From: Bacteroidales bacterium UBA2287
GTDB taxonomy: Bacteria; Bacteroidota; Bacteroidia; Bacteroidales; Tenuifilaceae
Length of the DNA stretch: 64,000 nucleotides
Direction: 5' to 3'
Assembly (NCBI GenBank): GCA_002345675.1
Contig: DDWL01000046.1
Span: forward strand, 1-64,000
A program made the translations under genes and the position numbers. This document shows, piece by piece, positions 40,928-49,679 of the stretch. How positions within the stretch are numbered: position 1 is the stretch's first letter; the number at the start of each line of letters is the position of its first letter. The notes beneath the pieces are model-generated. The model saw only the letters and a list, made by a program, of their open reading frames with translations. It made no database searches and was not told where the DNA came from.

Positions 40928-43786
40928 TTAAGCAATATACTTGCTAATCATTTTCAAAAGGGTTGTTCCATCGATAGGTTTCGAAATGTAGTCGATGCAT
41001 CCGCTATTAAGCGCTTTGTCTCTGTCGGTTGAGAAAGCGTATGCGGTTTGGGCAATAATTGGCACATTTGGGAGAAATGTTTTAATCTCCTCAGCAGCAT
41101 TAAGCCCATTAATGCCAGGCATTTTAATATCCATTAAAATTAAGTTGATGCTTGCATTCTCTTTGCAAGCGTTAATGGCTTCTTGTCCGTTTTGAGCCCA
41201 AATAATTGCAGCATTTGATTCGTCGAGCAAGCAGGTTAGGAACAAATAGCTGGGGTAATCGTCTTCGACAATAAGAATGGTTTTCGACGACCAATCGATT
41301 TCGATTTCGGGTTTTGGTGCCGTTTCAATTTTAGTGTCCAGAATTGTTACAGGAATAGTAAAGTAGAACGTAGTGCCCACCCCCTCTTTCGATTCGAACC
41401 AAATTTTGCCTCCTAGCATTTCAACATAGGCTTTTGCAATGGCAAGACCCAAACCCGTTCCCCTTCGGCTATCGAGTATGGCGTCCTCAACCTGTCGGAA
41501 CTTTTCGAAAACTAAGTCATATGAACTTTCGGAAATACCAATTCCAGTGTCGGAAACATTAAAAATTAAGTTATCGTCCTGTAGCTTATAGCCAAAATCG
41601 ACTTTCCCCTTTTGGGTGAACTTAAAGGCGTTTACAATTAAAATGGTAACTATCTGTCGTAACTTAATTTCATCGGTATATGTAGTGTCTTCGGGATATT
41701 TTAGCCCAAGGGAAAGGTTTAGCTCCAATCCCTTTTCGTTAGCTGTTAGCTTTTGGGCCTCGTATAAGTCGTTTAGCAGCGAGTTAACCGAAACTTTTTC
41801 GGCTGTAACTGTTACCTGGTTGGCGTCAATTCTCGAGATATCGAGAATGTCGGTAATTATTCCTAAAAGCTGCTGGCTGTTAATGTTAATTACTTCAATA
41901 TAATCGGCAATTCGTTGCTCGTCGTTAGCTGTTTTTAGGAGCCTCGAAAAACCAGAAATTGCATTCATTGGTGTGCGAATTTCGTGACTCATATTTGCCA
42001 AAAATGCCGATTTAAGCCTATCGCTCTCCTCGGCTTTTTCCTTAGCAATTTGTAGTTCAACATTTTTTTGTTGAAGTAAAAGTTCGCTTTTCTTTCGATC
42101 GGTAATATCGGTTATAGTTCCTATGTATCCTTTAACCTCATTGTCAACAATTTCGGGAACCGCATTGCCCAAAACCCAAATTACGGTTCCATTGGGTTTT
42201 AGGAATCGATACTCAGCCCCAGAAGTGTTACTCTCCGAAACTTTCCCTTTCCAAGTTTGCATGAGTTTTTCGCGATCGTGAGGATGAACTCCACTTAACC
42301 AACCATCGCCAATGGCTTGCTCGGCATTTAACCCAGAAAGTTCGCACCACTTGGGGTTAACATATATTGTGTACCCATCGGCACGGGTTCGAAAAATGCC
42401 AACAGGCGAAATATCGGCTAAAGCATGAAAAAGCCTTTCGCTTTTACGAAGTTCAACCTCAAAATCCTTACGGGCAGTTGTGTCGACAACCAAGCCAGTC
42501 CAAATTGTATCGCCATTGGCAAGTTTTCGGGGAACCGATTCGAACTTAAACCAGCGAGTGTAACCCTTAACAGCAATTCGACCTTCCCAAACAAATCGTG
42601 AATTGGAGTGATGCGCTTTTACGTTTGTTGATATAAAGTCGTTAAGGTCGTCGGGGTGAATGGAACTAAGAATAAGGGAAGAATTTCTCAAAATTTCGTC
42701 CTGAGAAAATCCAAAAACATTGGCAAAAAGGGTATTGCAGTAAACAAACGAGAATACAGGCATTCCGCTAACATCGAAACCTACATTTCCTTTGGCAAGA
42801 AGTCTGTAGAGCCCAGTGGGTATGGTTTGTGTTACATCGGTCAGAAAACTACTACTCTCCTCGAGTTTAAATCTTGCTTGCTCGAGTTCATCGTTTTTTT
42901 CATCAAGTTCGCATGTTCGTTGCTTTACCCTAATTCGGAGTAAAATAGAAAATGTAAAGAAAAGTGCAATAAGTATTACTAACACTACAATAATCCACAC
43001 CACATACATTGGAATAGTTGGGCTATATTTTTTTCCAAGCCAACTATAAAGCGATTTATAGTATATCGACTTGGGGTTGTTAATGATCAATGCCAAGTGC
43101 CTATCGATTGTACTTATAACGGCATCGTTTTTCCCTTTTGTAAAAGCATAGTGAAGCGTTGATGGCCTAATAACAATTGGAGTAGGAATAATTTCGTTGT
43201 CGAAATTATGGGAGAAATAGAAAAAACGATTAGCCACAAGTGCGTCAACTTCGGCCTGCTTTAAACCTTGTATCGAACTTTGGTAGTCGGGGAAAAGGTG
43301 AATTGTATAGTTTATACCAAATGACTGTTTAAACTCATTGAGTAGGTACTGCTCCTGAATTGATCCCTTTAAAACGCCAATGCGTTTGCCATTCAAATCC
43401 GAAATTGACAAAATTTTAGTGGATTCTAAGGTAAAAACCTCGAGCCACGACTCTAAAACAGGAATGCGGTTAAGCGAAAAAATGGAATCGCGCTTAACTG
43501 AGAATGCCATATCGGGAAGAACATCGATTTTGCCATTCTCGAGTTGTACCAAAAGTTCGTCCCATTCTCCAATTACGTATACAATTTGCCATTTTTCGTG
43601 CTGGGCAATACTCTCAATAATATCGATAAAAATACCCTGTGGCTTGCCATTGCTGTCGATAAAAACTTTGGGACTATTGTCGTAAACTCCCACCCTAAGG
43701 GTTTGGGCAAAAGCATTGCTTAAGCCCAAAAGCACTAAAATTCCAACAAGCACTACAAACCTATTTAAGGATAGAAAGATCTTCAT
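40928..43786 (-). CDS. Hybrid sensor kinase with periplasmic solute-binding domain
   Basis: 952 residues. A signal peptide (to about 27) is followed by a family 3 solute-binding domain (RVGVYDNSPKVFIDSNGKPQ to about 255), one membrane helix (about 259-282), two PAS domains (about 325-445 and 455-570), HisKA with FLANMSHEIRTPMNA (His near 599), a GHKL ATPase, and a receiver with ILIVEDDY near 834 and LILMDIKMPG near 884. The outer domain should bind a small solute, for example an amino acid, and control the kinase as in BvgS-like sensors. It is homologous in the kinase half to the gene at 38207, so the two arose by duplication. Confidence 0.9.
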   Translation of the reverse strand: MKIFLSLNRFVVLVGILVLLGLSNAFAQTLRVGVYDNSPKVFIDSNGKPQGIFIDIIESIAQHEKWQIVYVIGEWDELLVQLENGKIDVLPDMAFSVKRDSIFSLNRIPVLESWLEVFTLESTKILSISDLNGKRIGVLKGSIQEQYLLNEFKQSFGINYTIHLFPDYQSSIQGLKQAEVDALVANRFFYFSHNFDNEIIPTPIVIRPSTLHYAFTKGKNDAVISTIDRHLALIINNPKSIYYKSLYSWLGKKYSPTIPMYVVWIIVVLVILIALFFTFSILLRIRVKQRTCELDEKNDELEQARFKLEESSSFLTDVTQTIPTGLYRLLAKGNVGFDVSGMPVFSFVYCNTLFANVFGFSQDEILRNSSLILSSIHPDDLNDFISTNVKAHHSNSRFVWEGRIAVKGYTRWFKFESVPRKLANGDTIWTGLVVDTTARKDFEVELRKSERLFHALADISPVGIFRTRADGYTIYVNPKWCELSGLNAEQAIGDGWLSGVHPHDREKLMQTWKGKVSESNTSGAEYRFLKPNGTVIWVLGNAVPEIVDNEVKGYIGTITDITDRKKSELLLQQKNVELQIAKEKAEESDRLKSAFLANMSHEIRTPMNAISGFSRLLKTANDEQRIADYIEVININSQQLLGIITDILDISRIDANQVTVTAEKVSVNSLLNDLYEAQKLTANEKGLELNLSLGLKYPEDTTYTDEIKLRQIVTILIVNAFKFTQKGKVDFGYKLQDDNLIFNVSDTGIGISESSYDLVFEKFRQVEDAILDSRRGTGLGLAIAKAYVEMLGGKIWFESKEGVGTTFYFTIPVTILDTKIETAPKPEIEIDWSSKTILIVEDDYPSYLFLTCLLDESNAAIIWAQNGQEAINACKENASINLILMDIKMPGINGLNAAEEIKTFLPNVPIIAQTAYAFSTDRDKALNSGCIDYISKPIDGTTLLKMISKYIA

Positions 43787-43955
43787 AACTATGAATTGTC
43801 GGAAATTAAATTGTACTAAAGTTAACGATAATTAAATGATTGCTAATCTTTTTAGTGGGTTTTTTTGACTATTTAAACAATATGCACGGCTAAACCATTA
43901 AAGCAATAGCATAAACAATTGTTTTAATAAAAATAGAATGGTGAATTTTCAAATA

Positions 43956-45575
43956 CTATTCAACAAAAAACTCCGATTCCCTATACCATTTTGGCTTTTC
44001 TTTGCTATTTGCCAATTTGTTGCCAAGCATAAAGAAAAGTTTAGCATCGTCGGCAAGCCCATCGAGGTTGTGTACTTCGGAATTAAAATGATCGGATGGT
44101 TTATGGTAGGTATTTTTCCAGTAATCCTCAATTAATTCAATGGTTTTTTCTTTTCCTAAATCGACTTGATGGCTGTACCCTTTAGCAAAAAGCGATGGAA
44201 CTCCTGCCATTAAAAATGGTAGCTGGTCGGAGCGGAAAAACATTCCATTTTCGGGATTAGGATCGTTGCAAATGTAGCGCTCCTGTTTTTTTGCTTCAAT
44301 ACTTAAAAGCGAATCGAGGTTCGAATGACCTAAGCCAGTTACGGTTACATCTTTAAATTTCCCAATCATTAGTATTACATCGTTATTAAAGCATGCAATT
44401 GTTTTTTGAATTGGGAACGGAGAATTAGCAACGTAGTACTCGGAGCCCAGCATTCCTGCCTCCTCGGCAGTGGGAGCAAAAAACACCACAGAACGTTCTG
44501 GCTCTTGTTTAGTTGCCTTAAAAGCTTCGGCAATTGCCAGCATCCAAGCCATTGCAGCAGCATTATCGGATGCACCATTGTATATCGAGTCGCCATTTAT
44601 TGCTTTCCCAATTCCCAAGTGATCCCAATGGGCGGTGTAAACAACCGATTCTTCGGGGTATTTACTCCCTTTAATAAAACCTGCAACATTTCGCGAAGTC
44701 GATTTTTTCCATGTATTGCTAAGTGTTATGCTATAGCTCGCATTCATTTCAACAGGTTTAAAACCATGCTGCGAAGCAAGGTGCTTCATATTTTCATAGT
44801 TCATCCCGCACTTTTCAAAAAGTTTCTCAGCCGAGCTGCGAGTAATCCATCCCTGAAGTTTGCAATTTCGATTGTTCAACTCGTTATTATCGAGAAAAAA
44901 GTCGGAACGATTGGTTCGCCCATTAACAATTGCCCAGGGGTAACCAGCTGCTTCATCTTCGTGAACAATTATACAACCGAGTGCCCCTTGCCGTTCGGCC
45001 TCTTCAAATTTATAACGCCAGCGACCATAGTAGGTCATTGTTTTTCCTTTAAAAAGTGTGCTATCGCCAGTTACAAAACCAGGGTCGTTAACGAGCACGA
45101 CAATTGTTTTTCCTTTAATATCGACGCCTTCAAAATCGTTCCAACTCCACTCCTTTGCATTAATTCCAAATCCTGCAAAAACCAAATTTGAGTTTTCAAT
45201 TTTTACTTCGCTCAGCAGTACGTGGCTCCAAACAGTAAAATCGTAACCCACTTCGAGCGATATATTTTCTTTTGAAGTAGAAATGATAAGCTTTTCGGGA
45301 ATATGTGTAATAAGTTCAACAAGAGGAACATTTTGATAAAAGCTGCTACCAAATGCGGGTTCAAGTCCAATTTCCTTCATGCGTTTTACGAGGTAGCTTA
45401 CGGTTCGCTCTTCGGCAATGCCAAATGGAGAACGGCCTAGCAAACTGTCGGATGCTAAAACGGCTATATCGACTCCCATTTTCTTTGTGTCGATAGTATT
45501 TGCTGCTTTTTCGACATTTTCACTACACGAAAGAAATAGTAATGCAACTAATAAAAAACCATATCGATGCCTCAT
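43956..45575 (-). CDS. M28-family zinc peptidase lipoprotein with PA domain
   Basis: 539 residues. The signal ends in the lipobox FLSC (near residue 18), so it is a membrane lipoprotein facing outward. A PA-type insert lies at about 95-245, then the M28 domain with VYTAHWDHLG near 313 (first His and Asp), GASDNAAAM (bridging Asp), TAEEAGMLG near 368 (catalytic Glu and ligand), FNNDVI, and a late TYHKPSD with the last His. All five metal ligands of an aminopeptidase-type M28 can be pointed out. It probably frees amino acids from peptides at the cell surface. Single gene. Confidence 0.88.
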   Translation of the reverse strand: MRHRYGFLLVALLFLSCSENVEKAANTIDTKKMGVDIAVLASDSLLGRSPFGIAEERTVSYLVKRMKEIGLEPAFGSSFYQNVPLVELITHIPEKLIISTSKENISLEVGYDFTVWSHVLLSEVKIENSNLVFAGFGINAKEWSWNDFEGVDIKGKTIVVLVNDPGFVTGDSTLFKGKTMTYYGRWRYKFEEAERQGALGCIIVHEDEAAGYPWAIVNGRTNRSDFFLDNNELNNRNCKLQGWITRSSAEKLFEKCGMNYENMKHLASQHGFKPVEMNASYSITLSNTWKKSTSRNVAGFIKGSKYPEESVVYTAHWDHLGIGKAINGDSIYNGASDNAAAMAWMLAIAEAFKATKQEPERSVVFFAPTAEEAGMLGSEYYVANSPFPIQKTIACFNNDVILMIGKFKDVTVTGLGHSNLDSLLSIEAKKQERYICNDPNPENGMFFRSDQLPFLMAGVPSLFAKGYSHQVDLGKEKTIELIEDYWKNTYHKPSDHFNSEVHNLDGLADDAKLFFMLGNKLANSKEKPKWYRESEFFVE

Positions 45576-45706
45576 AAATTGAATTTTAAGTATTGTAAAA
45601 GTATATTTTTCGGTGGGTATTCGATTAATCTTTCGTTTTTTTCTTTTTTTTTACTGAAAAACAAACTATGTTTAGCTTTCCTTTCACGTAACAATTCCGA
45701 ATTGCC

Positions 45707-48025
45707 ATGAGAATAAAACTTACAATTCGCCTAAAAATTCTACTTTTCGTTTTAACGGCTACCATGTTGCTATACGTGATTGCCATAGGGTATATTGTAA
45801 ATTCGTCGCGACAGGTGCTACTTGCCGATGCAATTAGTAATGCGCACTTAAATGCTCGATTATCGGCAAAAGAAATTGAGAACCATTTTGAACGCGACTT
45901 AGCGCTTACACGAACTCTTGCTCAGGCATTCTCGGTTTACAGGGAAATGCCAGCTTCGCAATGGCAAGAACTCTACAAGAAGATGTACCGCCCTGTTTTA
46001 GATGGAAACAGCCATGTATATTCGATTTGGGACAGCTGGGAGTTTTATGGTTTCGTGCCTAATTATCCGAAGGACTACGGTCGTTTTTGCATTACCCTTT
46101 GGCGCGAAGGAGGTAAAATACTATCAAGCACCGAGGAACGCAGCCCAAATGGCGACCCCGATAAGTATGGCGGCTTTAAAAAGGGAAACCAGGAAGGTAT
46201 GTGGGAGCCATACTTCGACGAGGGGCTTCAAGGAAAAAGCCAATCGATACTAATGACTACCGTTGCTTCGCCTATTCAAATTAATGGCAAATACTTAGGC
46301 CTTGTAGGCCTCGACATTAGCCTCGAAAAGCTGCAGGACATTGTTGCAAAAATTAAACCCGTTGAGGGGAGTTACGCATTTTTAGTTTCGGCTTCGGGAA
46401 TTATTGCAGCACACGGAAATAGCGAGCTAATTAACACGCCCCTAAAGAATTTATTACCTACCGAATTTGAAACCCAAAACCTTGAAGAGACTATTAAACT
46501 CGGAAAATTTCATGGGTTTTATCGCACAAATTCCGATGGCAATGAGCACTACACCTGCTTTGCGCCAATACATGCAGGCAATTCGTACTCTTCGTGGTCG
46601 CTGGCATTAAGCATTCCGGTTAAAACAATTACCCAAAACGCCGACGAGAATTTTCGCATTTCAATTATTGCGGGCGCTATAGGCCTTTTTATTCTTATAA
46701 TTATTTTAATATTTGTTGCCAATACGCTTACTCGACCCATTTCGCGAATAACAAAAATTCTTAACAGGCTTAGCAAGGGAGAAATATCGAAGGATATGAC
46801 CCTCGAACTTAAAACTGGCGACGAGATAGAAGCAATGGCCAGCGCCCTAAACGTATCGATTGATGGGTTAGACCACAAATCGGAATTTGCAAAAAACATT
46901 GGCGCAGGCAATCTCGAAATCGACTTTAAAATGCTTAGCGACGAGGATGTTTTGGGCAAGTCGCTACTTGACATGAGAAACAGCCTTAAAAAGGCTAAAG
47001 ACGAAGAAGTACAAAGAGTTATTGACGATAAAAAGCGTGCTTGGGCAAGCGAAGGCTATGCAAACTTTGCTGAGATTTTAAGGCAAAATAGCGACGAACT
47101 TTCAAAACTTGCCGACGAGGTAATTCGAAATATTGTAAAGTACACCGACTCCAATCAGGGCGCAATATTTCTGGTTAACGACGAGGATAAAAACCATCCA
47201 TTCCTCGACTTAATTTCGACTTACGCTTGGGATAGGCGAAAGTACCACTCGCTTACGGTCGATTTTGGTGAAGGCCTTGTTGGCGCATGCGCCATTGAAA
47301 AGCAAAGCATAATTATAACCGAAATTCCCGAGAACTATATAACCATTACCTCGGGATTGGGCGAGTCGAACCCAAAATCGATTTCATTAATTCCCTTAAA
47401 ACAAGACGATAAGGTTATGGGGGTAATGGAACTCGCCTCGCTAAACGTAATGGAGCCATACCAAATTGAATTCCTCGAAAAAATTGCCGAAACCATTGCT
47501 GCCACTATTGCATCGGTTAAAATAAATGCTCGAACCCGCTACCTGCTCGAGCAATCGCAGCAGCAAGCCGAAGAAATGCTTGCCCAAGAGGAGGAAATGC
47601 GCCAAAACATGGAAGAACTTCTTGCTACTCAGGAAGAAATGGCTCGTAAAGAAAAAGACATGAACTCGACCATGGAGGCTATAAGCGGAATTGGAATGAT
47701 ATTGGAGTACGACTTTAAGGGTATGATTACGAATGTAAACCATACAATTTGCGAAGTTTTAGGCTTTAAAAAGGAGGAACTTCTTGGACAACACCATAGC
47801 ATTCTATTCGATAGCAAAGAAGAGATGAATACCGATAGGTATAGCCAATTTTGGGTTAATATACGAAATGGGCAATCGTCCGCAGGTGTTTTTAAGCGCG
47901 CCACAAAAAACGATGGGGACATAATGGTAAAAGGGCTTAGCTACCCAATTTTCGATGACGACGGAACCCCATTGAAGATTATTGAACTATCGATTGACGT
48001 AACGGATATTGTACCAAAAGGGTAA
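45707..48025 (+). CDS. Cache-HAMP-GAF-PAS sensor protein without kinase or other output domain
   Basis: 772 residues. Membrane helix at 8-30, a double-Cache outer domain at about 35-305 (MTTVASPIQINGKYLGLVGL), a second helix at about 318-342, HAMP at about 343-395, GAF at about 455-600, a Glu/Gln-rich coiled coil (600-650) and a final PAS (650-770) that ends the protein (ELSIDVTDI). No kinase, cyclase or methyl-accepting domain follows, so it must signal through a partner. Similar domain strings, often ending in PAS, are frequent in Bacteroidota. No partner gene is adjacent. Confidence 0.82.
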   Translation: MRIKLTIRLKILLFVLTATMLLYVIAIGYIVNSSRQVLLADAISNAHLNARLSAKEIENHFERDLALTRTLAQAFSVYREMPASQWQELYKKMYRPVLDGNSHVYSIWDSWEFYGFVPNYPKDYGRFCITLWREGGKILSSTEERSPNGDPDKYGGFKKGNQEGMWEPYFDEGLQGKSQSILMTTVASPIQINGKYLGLVGLDISLEKLQDIVAKIKPVEGSYAFLVSASGIIAAHGNSELINTPLKNLLPTEFETQNLEETIKLGKFHGFYRTNSDGNEHYTCFAPIHAGNSYSSWSLALSIPVKTITQNADENFRISIIAGAIGLFILIIILIFVANTLTRPISRITKILNRLSKGEISKDMTLELKTGDEIEAMASALNVSIDGLDHKSEFAKNIGAGNLEIDFKMLSDEDVLGKSLLDMRNSLKKAKDEEVQRVIDDKKRAWASEGYANFAEILRQNSDELSKLADEVIRNIVKYTDSNQGAIFLVNDEDKNHPFLDLISTYAWDRRKYHSLTVDFGEGLVGACAIEKQSIIITEIPENYITITSGLGESNPKSISLIPLKQDDKVMGVMELASLNVMEPYQIEFLEKIAETIAATIASVKINARTRYLLEQSQQQAEEMLAQEEEMRQNMEELLATQEEMARKEKDMNSTMEAISGIGMILEYDFKGMITNVNHTICEVLGFKKEELLGQHHSILFDSKEEMNTDRYSQFWVNIRNGQSSAGVFKRATKNDGDIMVKGLSYPIFDDDGTPLKIIELSIDVTDIVPKG

Positions 48026-48029
48026 TATT

Positions 48030-48112
48030 TCATGCTAAGCCGCTAAGTCGCTAAGCAAAAAGGACGATACGTTTTAATATTTTTTGCGTCTTTGCGCCTT
48101 AGCGTGAATCTT
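48030..48112. repeat. CGCTAAG/CTTAGCG word repeats between convergent genes
   Basis: CTAAGCCGCTAAGTCGCTAAG (48035-48055) and TTTGCGTCTTTGCGCCTTAGCG (48082-48103) are partly complementary and related to words at 9596 and 30722. Confidence 0.6.
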
Positions 48113-48117
48113 CCTCC

Positions 48118-49428
48118 TTATAATCCCAACAGCAACTTCTCAGGATTTCCACCTTCAATTAGCATTCGTTCAGGATTTTCGAGTAGACGTTTAACCGTTA
48201 CAAGAAAACCTACCGAATCGGGACCATCAATAACTCTATGGTCGTAGCTAAGGGCGATGTACATCATGGGACGAATTTCTACTTTGCCGTTAACGGCAAT
48301 TGGCCGATCGACAATGTTATGCATTCCCAAAATTCCCGATTGAGGAGGATTTAGAATTGGGGTCGAAAGCAACGAGCCAAAAACCCCTCCGTTGGTAATG
48401 GTAAATGTTCCTCCCTCGAGGTCGCTTAGCGTTATGCGCCCTGCACGAGCCCTTTCGGCAATTGCCGATATTTCCTGCTCAATTTGTGGCAACGTAAGAA
48501 CTTCGACATTTCGCAGCACGGGTACCATTAATCCCTTTGGAGTTTGAACGGCTATTCCAATATCATAAAACGAGGGTGTTACAATCTCATCGCCTTCAAT
48601 GCGCGAGTTGGCCGTACGATGAAGTTTTAGCGCTTCAACCACCGCTTTAGTAAAGAACGACATAAAGCCCAACTTAACTCCATATTTTGCCTTGAAAGCA
48701 TCCTGATGGGTTTGCCTAATGCGCATTACGGCGCTCATGTCGACCTCGTTAAAAGTAGTGAGCATTGCCGTTTCGTTTTTAACTGAAACAAGCCTTTGAC
48801 TTAACTTTTTGCGCAGTTGGGTCATTTTGGTTCGCTCTTCGTTGCGAGTTACAATTTTGGGAACTTGCTGTTTTGGTGAAACTGCTCCCAATGCAAGCAC
48901 AGCCTCCACATCGGTCGATGAAATTCGGCGTAACCCGTTAATAACATCGTCTACGTTAAGGTTATGTTCCTTCATAATTTCTCTGGCAACTGGCGAAATT
49001 TTAACCTTGTCGTTTTCTGATGAATTACTCCCCTTATCAACCTCCCCCGATAGCTCCCGATAGTTATCGGGACGGGGCTTAGCCTCAGTCTTAATCTCAG
49101 CCTCCCCCGATAGCAATCGGGGCTTAGTCTTAACCTTTTCCTCAGCAATTTCCTTTTTTTCAATAGATTTTACAGCCCCTTTGGGCTTTTGCGCAGCGGT
49201 ATCGATAGTGCAAGCAATCTGATTTACCTTCACTGTGCTGCCAGTTTCAATAAGAATTTCGATTACCCCTTCGTTGCTGGCAAGTAGTGGAAGCGTTGCC
49301 TTTTCCGATTCAACTTCGGCAATCTCCTGATCTCTTTCGACCCACGAGCCATTTTCGACCAGCCACTTGGCAAGTTCTACTTCGGATATCGATTCACCAG
49401 GACTGGGTATGCGGATTTCTATTTTCAT
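48118..49428 (-). CDS. odhB: 2-oxoglutarate dehydrogenase E2 (dihydrolipoyl succinyltransferase)
   Basis: 436 residues. The lipoyl domain (1-78) has the lipoyl lysine in EVESEKATLPLL near 43. A long linker (80-140) leads to the E1/E3-binding domain (KISPVAREIMKEHNLNVDDV, about 143-175). The catalytic domain (about 200-436) ends with YDHRVIDGPDSVGFL, with the active His and Asp. It moves succinyl groups from E1 to CoA in the TCA cycle. Part of the linker is encoded by CCCGATA-type repeat DNA (49041-49125), read as PRPDNYRELSGE and PRLLSGEAE. It follows odhA on the minus strand after a 251-base gap filled with heptad arrays. Confidence 0.92.
   Translation of the reverse strand: MKIEIRIPSPGESISEVELAKWLVENGSWVERDQEIAEVESEKATLPLLASNEGVIEILIETGSTVKVNQIACTIDTAAQKPKGAVKSIEKKEIAEEKVKTKPRLLSGEAEIKTEAKPRPDNYRELSGEVDKGSNSSENDKVKISPVAREIMKEHNLNVDDVINGLRRISSTDVEAVLALGAVSPKQQVPKIVTRNEERTKMTQLRKKLSQRLVSVKNETAMLTTFNEVDMSAVMRIRQTHQDAFKAKYGVKLGFMSFFTKAVVEALKLHRTANSRIEGDEIVTPSFYDIGIAVQTPKGLMVPVLRNVEVLTLPQIEQEISAIAERARAGRITLSDLEGGTFTITNGGVFGSLLSTPILNPPQSGILGMHNIVDRPIAVNGKVEIRPMMYIALSYDHRVIDGPDSVGFLVTVKRLLENPERMLIEGGNPEKLLLGL
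49041..49125. repeat. CCCGATA/ATCGGG repeats within odhB
   Basis: CCCGATAGTTATCGGG (49056-49071) and CCCCGATAGCAATCGGGG (49105-49122) with the shared phrase CAGCCTCCCCCGATAG lie inside the coding frame, in the linker. The first is identical to intergenic copies at 27061 and 36814. Confidence 0.8.
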
Positions 49429-49439
49429 AATTGCAGATG

Positions 49440-49660
49440 TTGGGTATTTGATGTTGGATGTTGGATGTTGCCTGTACTCGGTTGTCGGTTGTCGGTTATC
49501 TGTTGTCTGTTCTCTGTTGTCTGTTGTCTGTTCTCAGTTGTCTGTTCTCAGTTGTCTGTTCTCTGTTCCCTGTCTTCACTCTTTCGTCTTCGGTCTTCGG
49601 TCTTCAGTCTTCCGACTTCCGACTTCCGACTTCGGTCTTCGGTCTTCGGTCTTCTAAATA
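49440..49660. repeat. Long heptanucleotide array between odhA and odhB
   Basis: Runs of GATGTTG, GTTGTCG, CTGTTCT/CAGTTGT (49496-49570) and CTTCGGT/CTTCCGA (49583-49655) keep a seven-base period for over 200 bases, the longest such array in the window. Three overlapping open frames on the plus strand are artefacts of the period. Confidence 0.85.
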
Positions 49661-49679
49661 ACTCAATAACTCAAAACCC

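Noticed and set aside
44406..45191. 261-codon open frame on the plus strand
   Set aside because: It lies wholly opposite the M28 peptidase gene, which has all catalytic residues; the plus-strand product has no family pattern or leader.
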